A DNA stretch of 64,000 bases from Marasmius tenuissimus (Eukaryota; Basidiomycota; Agaricomycetes; Agaricales; Marasmiaceae). Positions 44,805 through 59,128 of this stretch are shown piece after piece. Below the pieces are notes generated by a model. That model was not told where the DNA came from and made no database searches. It was given only the letters and a program-made list of their open reading frames with translations. Numbering within the stretch: the first letter of the stretch is position 1; every line of letters starts with the position of its first letter. The position numbers and the translations under genes were made by a program. Where the stretch lies: contig JAQOTA010000001.1 of NCBI GenBank assembly GCA_029532415.1, positions 710,237-774,236 on the forward strand, read 5' to 3'.

Positions 44805-47036
44805 ATGGATGGCGTACGCTCTTGGAAGAGGCTGTCTATACTCGGTGCATGTCTTATTTCTCTCACTCCCGTTAGTGGGGAAGCGGCTTGGAACGAATCG
44901 TCTTGGGTTGCGGTACGGAAGCAGGAAAATCACCTTCTTAGTGATTTAGTCCTGAATTTTCATTCGACAGATGCAGCCTTCGAAGGACCTGCAATGGGTG
45001 GAATGTTATTCCGGCGGGTTTCAATGTACTCGACTTCAGGTATGACTCTGCTGTCCGTTTCTCACTGTCTCTGTCTCTAATAACGATCGCACGTAGGTAC
45101 CGCTAAACTATAGCGAACCTGATGGCAAATCTGCGGCTATCGCACTCGTCCGGCTGCCTGCGAACGTCTCTGAAGACAGCGCAGAATATCGAGGGCCCAT
45201 TCTGTTCAATCCAGGAGGCCCAGGGGGCAGCGGTGTCGACCAAATCATGCGGAACGGATCCCAGTTCCAAGCGTTGTTCCCCCAATGGGATATCGTCGGC
45301 TTTGACCCTCGCGGTAAGACATCGAATTTTTGTCACTTGTATCCAAACTGATTATTGTTCTCCAGGGGTACAACGCTCGACACCGCAAATAACGTTTTAC
45401 AGGGACACCACCGAATTGATAACCTGGCCCGGCCCTATTCAAGAGCTCAACCACTCATCTTTCACTGTGGAGAGTTACTGGGCTCAAGCAAAGTTAAGGG
45501 GTATTCTCGCCTATGAAAGAAACGGTGACGTGCTGCGGTACATGAACACCGAGAACGTTGCACGAGATATGCTTGCAATAACACAAGCCTATGGTAAAGA
45601 GAAACTGCAGTATTGTGGCGTTTCGTGAACTTTCGGTTACCTCCAGGGATGATTTCGAGGTTGACCCGATGCATAGATATGGATCTGTCCTCGGCGCTAC
45701 GTTTGCTGCTATGTTTCCTGTGCGTTGCGTCCTCTGGAGAGCCGGGGAAATTGTGCTAATGTTCCAATTTAGGATAAGGTGGAGCGACTCCTCATAGATG
45801 GAGTCGCCGACGTTCAAGATGACTATACCAGTACGTCGTCCCAGCTTTTCTTGCTGCGATCTTATCTGAATACTGCTTAATCCAGCAAAATGGCTCACTA
45901 GTATCACCGACATGGATCGAACGCTACAATGGTTCTTCGAGAGTTGCCACGAAGCTGGACCAGACTCCTGCGCGTTCTACGAGCCCTCAGTGGAAGCCAT
46001 CAGTAACAGACTCAACAATCTATATGATACCCTGATTCTCTCTCCGATTCTAGAACCTGTCGCAGGTTCTTATAGGCTCATAGATTACGGTTTCTTACGG
46101 AGCGAAATGGTAGTGAGGATGTACACACCTTTCTCCTCATGGCCTACACTGGCGTCAGCACTAGCGGCACTGGAACAGGGAAACGCGACGGCCCTTTACA
46201 ACAGCTCGCAAGAAGCGCTTTCGATCGCTCAGGCTGCGCAGGCGGGTGCGGAGAACGGCACGGTATTTGAGAAGCATCTCGAAGACCGCATAGCGTATGT
46301 TTGCAACGACGGGGATTTTGTGCCTCCTGAACTGGAAGAAGCCCAGCACCACTATCGAGAAATGACCGAGTTTTCGTTTTTCGGGAGCATTTGGGCTAGT
46401 TGGCGGATCGCGTGCAGGTGTGCTTCTAGTGTTCTCAATTGTGAGGTACAATACGTTAACTGACTTACAGTGCGTGGTCGCGGTCCATTCCGAAGGCTGC
46501 TTTCAGGGGTTTGTTTTCCCTTTATTTTATTTTGTGTCTACACTGTGTCGATGCCCGTATCTTTAGGCCCTATAGCAGGCAATACGAGCTTCCCTATTCT
46601 GCTTATTGGTAACACTGCAGGTGAGCATTCGCAATGGCATCCGAATAATACTACGTTCCAAGGTACTAAATCCTCTTTCAACAGATCCAATTACTCCTTT
46701 GGCGGCGTAAGTTCAAGATGCTCGCGGGGCGCTATCTCTTGGTTGACATTTGCACTTATATAGGGCCCGCAAAGTATCGTCAAACTTCCCCGGATCCGTC
46801 GTTCTTCAACAAGATGCACCTGGGGTGAGCCGACACAAAATTCTTTGCCCTTGATCCTCTTCAAGTCCTGACACATTCATGCTCAGCACCCCACCTCCAT
46901 ACTATCGGCTCCCTCTGAGTGCACCAGACGGGTCATTATTGAATACTTCGTGAATGGTACGCTACCGAGAGAGGGCACTGTCTGCCCGGTAGATCGATCG
47001 CCGTTCGATCCTCCATCGGAGGGCGAGTCTGCGTGA
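44805..47036 (+). CDS. secreted S33-family serine peptidase (tripeptidyl-aminopeptidase-like), copy 2
   Basis: A close paralogue of the gene at 24536-26742, with the same exon plan. It starts MDGVRSWKRLSILGACLISL, a signal peptide, followed by NESSWVA and SKDLQWVECYSGGFQC. The oxyanion loop FNPGGPGGSG, the strand WDIVGFDPRG, the nucleophile elbow GVSYGS (formed across an intron), the acid in DPITPLAA and the histidine in APGHPTS are all present, so the copy should be active. It differs from copy 1 in a stretch near ELITWPGPIQELNHS, in a longer Ala/Asn-rich loop (AAQAGAENGT) and in its acidic C-terminus. The intron that starts with GC in copy 1 starts with a normal GTTTGT here. The F-box gene converges on it 400 bases downstream. 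Confidence 0.88.
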
Positions 47037-47435
47037 GACTTGGAGAGCTTGTGCGTTTTCGAGCCTACGGACGACCTTTGTTACTGTTACGACGTATGAT
47101 ACATCCTCTCAAATTTTCAGAATTGTCTACCTTACTTACGTCTACTTGTTTGAAAACTTGAACTCATTTGATTCTTAAGCCGTTACTTACAAACTATGGA
47201 TTTCTACCAGTTCTTTTGACTTACTCACACTGACAACGTCCGAATGAAGCCATCAGTTGGTTCTCGCCAGCAGCGAAGCTGCACCTGGAGCCACAGGGTT
47301 CCGTTGGTGGACAATGGTCATTCGATGTGACATGGTTACGTTATTGTGGGTGCTGATGGGCGTAAAATCCACATCCCAAAGATTGCCTACGTAACAGCGA
47401 ACAAGGTGACTGAATACACATGAATTGTGACATTA
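47037..47435. other. convergent intergenic gap
   Basis: This holds the 3' flanks of the peptidase and of F-box copy 2. Nothing else is recognised. Confidence 0.4.
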
Positions 47436-49235
47436 TCACGATTTAACCTCCTGAACCAGAAAGTGAATGCTCCCATCGGCGTAGGAGGCCCAAGGGCCCT
47501 AGCGCGAACAGTAGTTTCAGGGAAGTAAGAAGTCAGATGGATCAGGAAACACTTACCTCCCACCGCCTCCAGTCCACAGAGATCCGTCGAAGCATCGGGT
47601 AACTCTTCATGATCTCCGACACGAATTTGTCGTCCAATTCTTGCGCAGACCGCTTTTCGTTGAGTAGATTGAACGATACCGTGTGGAGTAGTGGGAGGAC
47701 CCGATGAGACGCGGTATCGATGAACATTTGCTGAGAGTACCGATGAGTCACTATTTCCAGTATATACTATACAAGTCCGAAAGGCACATACCATGTTCGT
47801 CAACCTCCCGCCAACGGATAACTGTTCCAACTTGCGGCAGGCTCTACACAGTCGCTCCAGTGCCCGCGCCCCCACATAGCATGAGGGTAGCGAAAGAACT
47901 CTCAATCTCGCCGCGTGAACGCTAATTAAATGGTCTATGAGGGCACCAAAGCTGGGGTACGGTGTATCGTATACGCCTGGTGATTGAGGGACAAGTGAGA
48001 GGCTCTCAATGGGAGAATGGTCGATGATTTTTCTGACCCACTTGTACAGGGCATCAGACTGACGACGAGCATGGAGGTCATGATCAGGGCACTCGAAATC
48101 GACTGTCAAAGATCTGAGAGTTCGGAAGATGGGGAGGTGAGGCGGTGGGGTGTGGTGCTGAATCGAAGTCGTGAGAAGCTTGTGTGCAATGAGTAGTAGC
48201 AAACTTGCCGGCCAATAAAAGACAGATAGTGTATGGAGGTGAGGGAGTTGAGACAACCCGTTGAAAAGGTCGCAATCGGGGACTAAATACAAGAAACCGA
48301 TGCTGAACGAAGTGATTTGTTGTAGTTGGGGTATGATTGAGCTCAATACTTCTGGCGTTATTCTGTGACACATACCCTAAAAACCGAAAAATGAGTGGTG
48401 CGAGCCTATAATGTTAGCATTACATACCTCTAGATGAAGCTCCGCGAGTGTCTTTGAAAGCCTGTTTAGCCAGCCCGGTAGAAGCTGAAACATCTTTTTG
48501 CTATGTGGATCGCGCAATGTGAGCTTGGTCAGCCCAGAAATGCTAGCGACCAACTCAGCCGAGGATACCGGCGGCGGTGGAACCTGTCCTGGAGCCGATA
48601 TCGGATCTTGAAGAATATCCGACAAGGACAAACGACGGTTCGCTGGCACCATCGCTGATTCTACCTGCGGGTCATAGAAGCAGTGTGAGTTCACAACCAG
48701 AGTTCTCAATGAAGAGCACTCCCGAAGAGTTGTGAGAGGCTCGGTGAAATAACCGTTTTCGAGGAATTCTGGGCAGAGCTTTATGAATTTCATGTTTCTG
48801 AATGACTTCAAACCCTTGACGAGAGCACGATGAAGTTCTTCTAATGGAAGAGGGCGTCCACTAGTAAAGTAGCCTACAAGCGCTAAGCTTCATCAAAACT
48901 TTTGGGGAAATCGCGTCGATACACGTACCGTATATCTCCAGATCCCTCACCAAAGGTGCATACTTTGGCAATATCGCGGACACGAAAGCTGAAGTACCCT
49001 AGAATAGAGGAAAACGTCGATATTCGCGGTACTGTGAGCCTTTCAAAGCCCATACAGAAGGTAGTCCTTCAGAGTTGGCATTGCATGTGGGAAGCGGCGA
49101 GAGCACGACATTGGCATAGAGATACTCTGCGGCCACTGCGTTGAAGTCCCGACTGGCAAGGGCAGCGTTGAAAAGCTCTCCATTTTTGGCAAATGAAAAG
49201 ATATGAATGAGCACGTCGTAGGGTATGGTCATCAT
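47436..49235 (-). CDS. F-box / leucine-rich-repeat-like protein, copy 2
   Basis: The start ATG at 49235 gives MMTIPYDVLIHIFSFAKNGE, a better F-box match than copy 1, then NAALASRDFNAVAAEYLYANV. Following exons read GTSAFVSAILPKYAPLVRDL, LRECSSLRTLVVN, SISGLTKLTLRDPHS, IPQLQQITSFSIG, LFNGLSQLPHLHTLSVFYW, FRTLRSLTVDFECPD and LISVHAARLRVLSLPSC, then an exon with LPLLHTVSFNLLNEKRSA and SYPMLRRISVDWRRWE, and a short last exon (GPWASYADGSIHFLVQ) ending at TGA 47436-47438. It is a likely SCF substrate receptor; no partner can be named. The sequence is continuous where copy 1 seems to have gained an intron. The gene shares a very short promoter region with cofactor B. Confidence 0.78.
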
Positions 49236-49309
49236 GGTCGTTTTGGTCAAACAGAAACGGCGACGCGCGTGTGCTTTGTTTCTTACCACCACTATCAAAA
49301 CCATCAACA
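49236..49309. promoter_or_regulatory. compact bidirectional promoter between F-box and cofactor B genes
   Basis: Only 74 bases separate the two divergent start codons, so both genes must be driven from overlapping sequence. The stretch contains ACGGCGACGCG and GTGCTTTGTTTC, which are kept in the duplicate at 42622-42729. There is no TATA box. The 5' untranslated regions must be very short, or transcription start sites overlap the coding ends. Confidence 0.65.
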
Positions 49310-50251
49310 ATGTCCAGTACCCTCAATCTCTTCGTTATTTCCCCAGACACTCGCTCAGAGCGCCGGCTTGATCCTCATCTCACTATCGAGCAGCTCAAGG
49401 TAGTCCTAGTGATCGATTCGACAGCCGTTCTGCTCATCTGAGGATGGTAGTCCAAACTGGAGTTTGTCACCGGGATCCCAGCTTCAAATCAATCCATAAC
49501 TCTTATCAATTCAGAAAAAGACAATCATGTCGTCGCTCAGTTGAACGATGATTCAAAGATGCTTGGATTCTACGGGCCGAGGGATTATCAGGTTCTAAAG
49601 GTGCGTTATCGAAGTAAAGTTGAATTGGATTTCGAGACCTGACACCCTCTTTTTCCCCCCTTTTGTGGACCAGGTTGAGGACCTGAATCCATCTGCAAGC
49701 TTTACTGGGCAGTTGACGGACGTATCACAAGTCGAAAAGTTTGAGATGAGTGACGAGGCATATGCACAAAGACAAGGTGAGCCTGCAAGTTCGCTTCATA
49801 GCTCTTCGCACCCTAACACGATTCCTCAGATTCCGTTCTCGCGTACAAGCAGCGTCACCAGGTTGGTCGGTTCGCGCCAAAAGACGAGACCACACCGCAA
49901 AAAGTTCCCGAAACGAACATACCTGTAGGCTCACGATGCGAAATAGAGTCCACAGAGCCAGGATTGAGTAAGAGAGGGACGGTACGATTCATAGGATCGA
50001 CCAAGTTTGGGACAGGAGATGGAATATGGGTCGGCACCGAATATGATGAACCGTTTGGGAAGAACGATGGCTCGTGAGTGTTGCCTCAGTTACGCCGCGG
50101 TATTCACCTAATCAACGCGACGTGCTCTAGTGTTCAAGGGGAACGATACTTCACCTGCCGGCCAAACTATGGGGTATTCGTCCGTCCTGACAAGGTCAAG
50201 GTCGGCGACTATCCCGTTCTGGAGCTTGACCTGGAGGACGAGGAGATGTGA
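49310..50251 (+). CDS. tubulin-folding cofactor B (CAP-Gly protein)
   Basis: Five exons (49310-49399, 49451-49600, 49674-49776, 49830-50073, 50131-50251) give 235 residues, normal for the family. The N-terminal ubiquitin-like domain (about 1-90) reads LNLFVISPDTRSERRLDPHL and ends in MLGFYGPRDYQVLKV. A helical linker follows with FEMSDEAYAQRQDSVLAYKQ. The CAP-Gly domain (about 145-215) contains GSRCEIES, GTVRFIGSTKFGTGDGIWVG, the diagnostic GKNDGSVQGERYF and YGVFVRPDKVKVGDYP. The acidic C-terminus LDLEDEEM matches the tail that binds cofactor E. The protein captures alpha-tubulin released from the chaperonin and hands it to cofactor E. The yeast equivalents are Alf1 and Alp11. A dead copy lies at 42730-43731. 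Confidence 0.92.
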
Positions 50252-51269
50252 CAGATGTGTCGAGAAAGTATGAATGTCAAACGCAATGTATGATTCCAGA
50301 AAGACTTGCAAAAAGAAATACATTCAGAAGTGATGATCTGTCGCGACGGCTATGCTAAACATCCCGTACTCTCGTGCGTCTCTGGTCGAGAATACTGGGT
50401 CCTTACAATGTTTCTTCTTCCCATCCCTGCTGAAAATGGGCATGTCTTTTTCTCCCGTCTTCCTCACTGCTTTCGTTATTCCCGTTATTTGATTCACCAA
50501 GAATCCTTTCCGTGGCGCCTCGAGGAGAGCTTACTCGCCTCTGTTCTTGCCCATATTGATCATGGTAGTTTGTGTATAGAATTTCCGTTCACATATGAAC
50601 TATCTGTCATGAGGGAAAGGTAAGAGTCAGACCCTGTACTGCTATGTAAATGATACGAGTTGATTGATCCTCAGCCCAGAAAACTCAACAGGTTTCGGGT
50701 TCCGCGTTGAAGCAACAGTCACCGTACCAAGTTATCCAGGCCATGAAGCGAGAATCCTCACCTCCCGCTGTCGTCGCATATATCCCGACAGGAGTCTCAA
50801 GTGCGCTCGTACCTCGCGATGCATTCTTTGCATATTCGGTCTCCGAAGTGAGGTGTTGATCTCGTGATCCGCGCTCTGGGGCTGTTTTCATTTCTGGGGT
50901 TACTTGGGGGAAATTCTGCCGGACTCAACTTGTGACCAAAGGTAAGGATTTGACCTGTCTTATACGGCCGAGTACCATTCTCATTCTTTCCACTGCCAGG
51001 GTCGGAGTTGACGCTCATCAGCCCTCAATCGGACCAATCCACTGGCACCGCGAGCGAAACTTCATAATAGATTCTGCGCTTGTTGAGGTGTCCCGACAGT
51101 GATAGGCATGTCTGAAACTAGGTCAAGCCACCCTACTGATACGACGTCTGGCGTTCATCATGATTCTGCCAGACTTCGAGGACAAGTAATGTGGATTCTG
51201 CGCACAAGAGAAAGGGTTTTATAGGGCTTTAAGTGATGTTCACCCTTACTCATTCCCCCGGAGCCGCCA
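50252..51269. other. intergenic, nothing recognised
   Basis: Frames at 50306-50623 and 50664-50867 (plus) look like coding fragments but show no family signature and could not be joined into a gene. Confidence 0.35.
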
Positions 51270-53261
51270 ATGAAGCTCCCTACAGTACCCTTTGGAGCTC
51301 GGGCCCAAGAAGAGCTTCTTGTGGACTCGAGGACAACAAACTATGTCGCTGGTGCGTCACGTACAGAACAAGACCATCTGTACTGATCTAATACGCTTTA
51401 CAGTTGCTTCTCTCACGCTTTTGGTGTGAGTCCTCCTGACAAAACGGAGTTGGTCACCGAGGCTTATGGCTGATAATGCGTCTAGATATGATCACCTATT
51501 GACGTTAGACAAGGAGGTAGGGGCCCTTAAGGAAGGTTTACTGAGGTCTATAATTCACGCTGACGGTGTTTCCTGTAGGTGGAACTTATCTGGACGTGCA
51601 AAAAGCGCTTCGCAAGTATCATATACGTACGTTGTTAGTTCTTGGCCGCCCCATAACTTCTAGTCCGACCTGGATGCACTCTAGCTCTTCGTAAGTATTC
51701 GGAGTCATACCATACTGTTCGGAGGAGTCGAAACTGACGATCTACGCAGAATCATTACTTTAGCCTTTTAGCAATCGCGTGAGTATTAATCCCTCTGACT
51801 ACACTGTGAAGTAGCTGACTTCGATGGCGGAATTCCTAGTTTGAATGTCAGCTGTAAGTAAACCATCCCCTTTCAAACCGTGCGCAAATACTGACCTTGA
51901 TCAGTCATGCTTCGGGAAATGAATTCAGATAAGGTGAATAAAATATTCAAATCCTTCCGCTGCTTGTTGATCACTGACTGGCTCTAGACGTAAGCTCCTT
52001 TCGCCATTCGACGTCGGAAGACATGCCATTTGTACTTACAGAACGCAACAGCTGCGCCCAATTCTTCCGCGTACGTTGCCTGATGATCCTTGAGGTATCA
52101 CCGCGACTGACGCATTTCCTAACATAGCTAGAAGGGACAACGATCACCATCATAATTACCGTGGTCGACTTGGTTCTAATGTTGAGGTCGGACGTTTTGG
52201 TATTTCTTGAGCCAAACTGATCCAGGCAGCGATGTAGGGTATGGATACTTTACAGAAGTTCCAAGAAGCTGCTGTATTGGCTCGCTTCGCTTGTCGCCGG
52301 TATGTCGTCGCTCTGTTAGAGTTCGGAAGGGTGTCTGATGGGTGATCCCATCGTAGGGGAGTTCATCTCAATGCTGGGCATACTCCACTTTGTCGTACTC
52401 AATGTGAAAGGTGTGTTTCATTCTCTTGATCTATCTTTGGGGTGCCCCTCACTGGCCGGATAGAGTATGTGCATGCAGGGTAAGCGTTCAGTCCTACTAT
52501 CTATCCCGTTCACGCTCCGAAGTTAATATAGACTCGTAGCCCGATGTTATTAGGGTGTCATGCATCCAGTAAGCCATCCCCTCCGCCATCACCATTTCTC
52601 ACGTTTTGGTAATCCTTCTTAACAACAGTTGTACCAGAGTACTACGCCTTCATGCCAGTTCCATCGCTGATCGTGGTATGTGTATACGTTACATGTTTTC
52701 CGTGATTATTTTCGTTCATGCCCTCATTTCACTCCCCCTCACCCCTCGCGAGAACTTCTAGTCGTTCATCATGTTCGTTTTGACCATTTACAAGTGTTGC
52801 TCTACCCGTTACTCCGCAGAGCGCGAATATGGGAGTAATCCTCCGATCGTGGCACTGTTCAAACGAGACGGAATATTCTGGTTCTTAGCTGTCTTCGGTG
52901 AGCGCCATCCCTCTTGCCCTCGTATTATAACCATGACCCTCAATTTCTTCTCCGCGCAACCAGCGGCGATGATACCTCACACAGTCATCGTAGCAGCAGG
53001 TAGAAAAACGCTCGCAGAGCTTATGATTAACTTGTGTCTGGCGTAAGTCTTTCCTTTGTTGGTTCTTGGGAGCTTTTTCGGTGGCTCATATAAAACGAAA
53101 CCAGGACATATTCAATTGTAAGCTCTAGGGCCCTCTTGAATATCAAGCAAATCATGCTGGAGACGGAGGAAGCGGATTCGAGGGTTGAGGAGAGCCTAGT
53201 GCAGGAGGAAAATGATCAACGGATCGAAATAGAAGGGTGCGAATTCCTTGGACAATACTGA
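51270..53261 (+). CDS. DUF6533 multi-pass membrane protein
   Basis: This gene has about 17 very small exons. It starts at ATG 51270 (MKLPTVPFGARAQEELLVDS) and ends at TGA 53259-53261. Joined by splice signals it yields the DUF6533 core VASLTLLVYDHLLTLDKE, then VELIWTCKKRFASIIY, LF, NHYFSLLAIA, then CAQFFR, LEGTTITIIITVVDLVLML, SKKLLYWLASLVAG, EFISMLGILHFVVLNVK, VPEYYAFMPVPSLIV, SFIMFVLTIYKCCS, LFKRDGIFWFLAVF, and a final helix with TVIVAAGRKTLAELMINLCL. About seven membrane segments result, with an acidic cytoplasmic tail. Family function is unknown. One exon is six bases (51685-51690) and another may be only two (51988-51989), so parts of the model between 51850 and 52260 and at 52460-52560 are unsure. 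A decayed gene is possible but less likely. Confidence 0.72.
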
Positions 53262-53846
53262 CCAGTCTTCAAAATCTTGTAAATTATCATTTACTTCCTC
53301 TTATCCTCGAATGATATGCTTCGTTTAAACCACCTTTCGTCTTCGCACATTCCCTAAGATCGCCTCCATATGCTGATACTCCAAGACATGCCGGGGTCGT
53401 TCATCTCCCCCAATACTTAAATTTCTGCTTTTCTTCTCATGCTACAGGCTAGGCTCAAGCTCGGACCCCTTCTGCGCGGCCTTCCCGCAGTGCAGCATGG
53501 TCCATCCCGAGCCTGTCAGATTCCCTCAAGATTCCCTCGTCCATATGATCTCCACCCGATCTCACAAGGGAGCGGTCATCTTTGTCGCGTAACTGCCCAA
53601 TACAAATCCCACCTCCTCGTCGCGTCGAGCAGGACTTGAGACTTTGAAGACAAAAAAGCGCGAACTGACTCGGACGCGTCTACCAGTGCAAGAAGGTTCG
53701 GGAAGGATCCCGGAACCCGAGCTGCGATTCCCACGTGACATTATGTCAGCCCGAAGTACAGGACGCGCGTCCCCTCCAACTCCTCCCTTAAATTCGGGCT
53801 TCCAGCTTGATACTTTACCTTTCTTTCCCCTTCATTTTACTTCACG
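53262..53846. other. upstream region of CDC48
   Basis: The part just before the start codon is pyrimidine-rich (CTTTCTTTCCCCTTCATTTT), typical of strongly expressed fungal housekeeping genes. I see no gene. Confidence 0.4.
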
Positions 53847-56741
<2,895 letters not shown>

Positions 56742-56968
56742 GCGAGCCGGTGGAGAAACCAAAACTGATGTCCTACTTGTTACCTCGATGTATTTGTTTT
56801 TACCATTCGATTCTAGAGATGTGAATCCACTATACGACTACCTAGTGTAAAAATAACGAACAGTTCCTTTTATCGCATATGCTTCGCGAGTAATGAGTAG
56901 CATTAGGCCACGCTATCGCTTCGACGGCCGAAACAAGATGTTCCTCTCATCTCGTTCTCCGACTATGA

Positions 56969-57950
56969 TTATTGCAGCTTACGCCAAACCACAAGCCTCT
57001 GTCTTCCAGCAAATCGCTCGGCACTGTCCTCTGGATCGCGATCGACAACTTTCTCCCATCCATCTCCTAGAACTTCAGGATAGTGCTCGGGGCGTACGTA
57101 GTACGGCGCTCCTGTATCGTTTTCGTCATAGGGATTGATTGGAGAGACGAGCGTGACGAGGTGACCGCCTTGTTTGACGAGTTTGTTCATTTGAGTGCCC
57201 CACGAGGGTCGGAGAGATGGGGGAAATGCGACGAAGAACCTATTCAGGTTGGCGGGGTTTATTAGGGGGGGAACACAGAGATGAGTGAGAGTGTGACGAA
57301 CGCGTAGTCGTATATGAGGTCGTATCTGTCTTGGTCATTGGAGGGATCGAGCTCAAAGAAATTGGCCGCTCTGAACTGGACCTTGGATGAGAGTGTTGGG
57401 TCGTTTGCGATGAGACTTAGGATGACGGTTAGGCGTGCGCTATGGGTTATTGCTGGGAGTTTGTCTCATACCTTCGACCTTTCTCCACTGCGGTAGAGGA
57501 GATATCCAAGCCCAAGACGTCGTACCCGAGGTTTGCGCCTATGACAATTGCGTCGTAGCCCTAGAAAAGAGCGGAAAGTGAGTTGACATGGATTACATCC
57601 TCGGGGAGTTCGTTGCTCAGAGCTCACCGCACCGCATCCGGGAACCAGAGCTTTCCCGGTAGCAGGTAGGTCAAGCTCCTCCGACTCGAGTAATGACCTC
57701 AACGGAGGTTGACTTTGTTTGAAGTCCCAAGGGGTAGCACCCCGCTCCCTATAGGGCGCTGTTGACTTCGAGATTTACGTTTTGAGGCAGAATTACTAAC
57801 CAAGCTTCATGCCAGGTATGCGGGTCGTCTGTGATGATGTCTCGTGCACGGTCGCGTACTGTAAGTGTGGTCAGCAAAGGTCAGGCGGCTCCGGTAGTTG
57901 GAGTGCAACCCACAGTTTGTCAACTCGGCCGGAGAGTATGGGCTTGCCAT
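56969..57950 (-). CDS. TPMT-like SAM-dependent methyltransferase, copy A
   Basis: The start ATG at 57950 (MASPYSPAELTNLRDR) leads into DDPHTWHEAW and GATPWDF, then the SAM-binding motif I KALVPGCGAGYDAIVIGA, motif II LGLDISSTAVEKGR, then VQFRAANFFELDPS, DRYDLIYDYAF and FFVAFPPSLRPSWGTQMNKL. The C-terminus contains GGHLVTLVSPINPY, YYVRPEHYPEVLG and ends RQRLVVWRKLQ. This is the fold and signature of the thiopurine S-methyltransferase/thiol (halide) methyltransferase family, soluble enzymes that methylate thiols, halides or small metabolites with S-adenosylmethionine. About six exons join without a stop. The gene is the downstream member of a tandem pair and converges with CDC48, about 230 bases away. 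The substrate is unknown. Confidence 0.87.
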
Positions 57951-58186
57951 GGTGAACCTAGATGAAAGTATGGAAAAGATGGAAATCGTCGTGAGTGCTG
58001 TTTTATCCAGCCCAGGGACCCGATTTGTTAATAAATATCCTGGTGAAATGAAGTGTAGAAAGATCGAGCTTTGGCCATGGAGGACGTGTAGAATGTTGTC
58101 GGGGTTCCGGTGGTGGGGACACGGCCGCAGTGCTCATCAGACGTTGACAATGAAATGAATGGTAATGATTGGGTTTGACGTAGAAG

Positions 58187-59128
58187 TTACCACTTGCGCC
58201 ACACCACCAGTCTCTGCTTCCCAACGAGCCGCGGCAAGCTATTATCTGGCTCTTGATCATAAACCTTCTCCCACCCATCTCCAAGGACTTCCGGATAGTG
58301 TTCAGGGCGCACGTAATAGGGAGGACCTTTTTCAACGTATTCGTTGATGGGGGATATTAATGTGATGAGATGACCGTGCGGTTTGACTAGCTTGTTCATC
58401 TGGGTCCCCCAGGATGGTCGGAGGGCAGGTGGGATTGCGACGAAGAACCTATTGATAGAGGTGAGACGGTTCAGAGAGATTCCAGCGAGAACAAACAAAC
58501 GTGTAGTCGTAAACCAGATCATATCTGTCCTTCTCTTCGGACGGGTTAAGGTCAAAGAAATTAGCGTCTTGGAACTGGACTTTCGACGTTAGGTTTGCAT
58601 CCTGCTGAGAAGCCAAATAGCTGAAATGGAATGAAATATCAGTTTTCTCGTCCAGAGTGGAGAGGACCTGAGTACACACATACGAGCTTTCTCAACAGCA
58701 CTTGAAGAGATATCCAGACCCAAAACTTCGTATCCAATAACGGCACCTATGAGTACTGCATCGTATCCCTGAGCAGTGAACGTCAGCGACAAGATCGATA
58801 TACTGGGCTGTGTAACGCACCGTCCCACATCCTGGAACTAAAGCTTTCCCAGTAGCGGGTAAATTGAGCTCTTTCGATTCCAAAAACTTCTTCAATGGAG
58901 GCTGATATTGTCCACAATCCCAAGGTGTAAGATTCTCCTTCCTAAAATCAGATATATTAGCCTAAATTTCTGACCATGCCAACAAATGCTATACCAAAGC
59001 TCATTCCAAGTATGAGGGTCGTCAGAAAGGATCGCATGAGTGCGCTTTTGCACTGGAAGGTTCGTTAACTAAAAGAAACGAGTCAGAACGATTGCGAGCA
59101 ACGCACTTTCTGTGAATCTCTCTGCCAT
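58187..59128 (-). CDS. TPMT-like SAM-dependent methyltransferase, copy B
   Basis: Tandem paralogue of copy A in the same orientation, 236 bases upstream. The start ATG at 59128 gives MAERFTEMQKRTHAILSDDP with the first intron ending at a CTTCCAG acceptor, which resolves the frame. It continues HTWNELW, NLTPWDCGQYQPPLKKFLES, motif I KALVPGCGTGYDAVLIGA, motif II VLGLDISSSAVEKAR, VQFQDANFFDLNPS, DRYDLVYDY, FFVAIPPALRPSWGTQMNKL, HGHLITLISPIN, YYVRPEHYPEVLG and ends LVVWRKW. All motifs of the family are kept, so both copies should be active. Differences lie in the N-terminus and in the loop before YYVRPEH. The role is the same as for copy A; whether the two differ in substrate cannot be seen. Confidence 0.87.
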
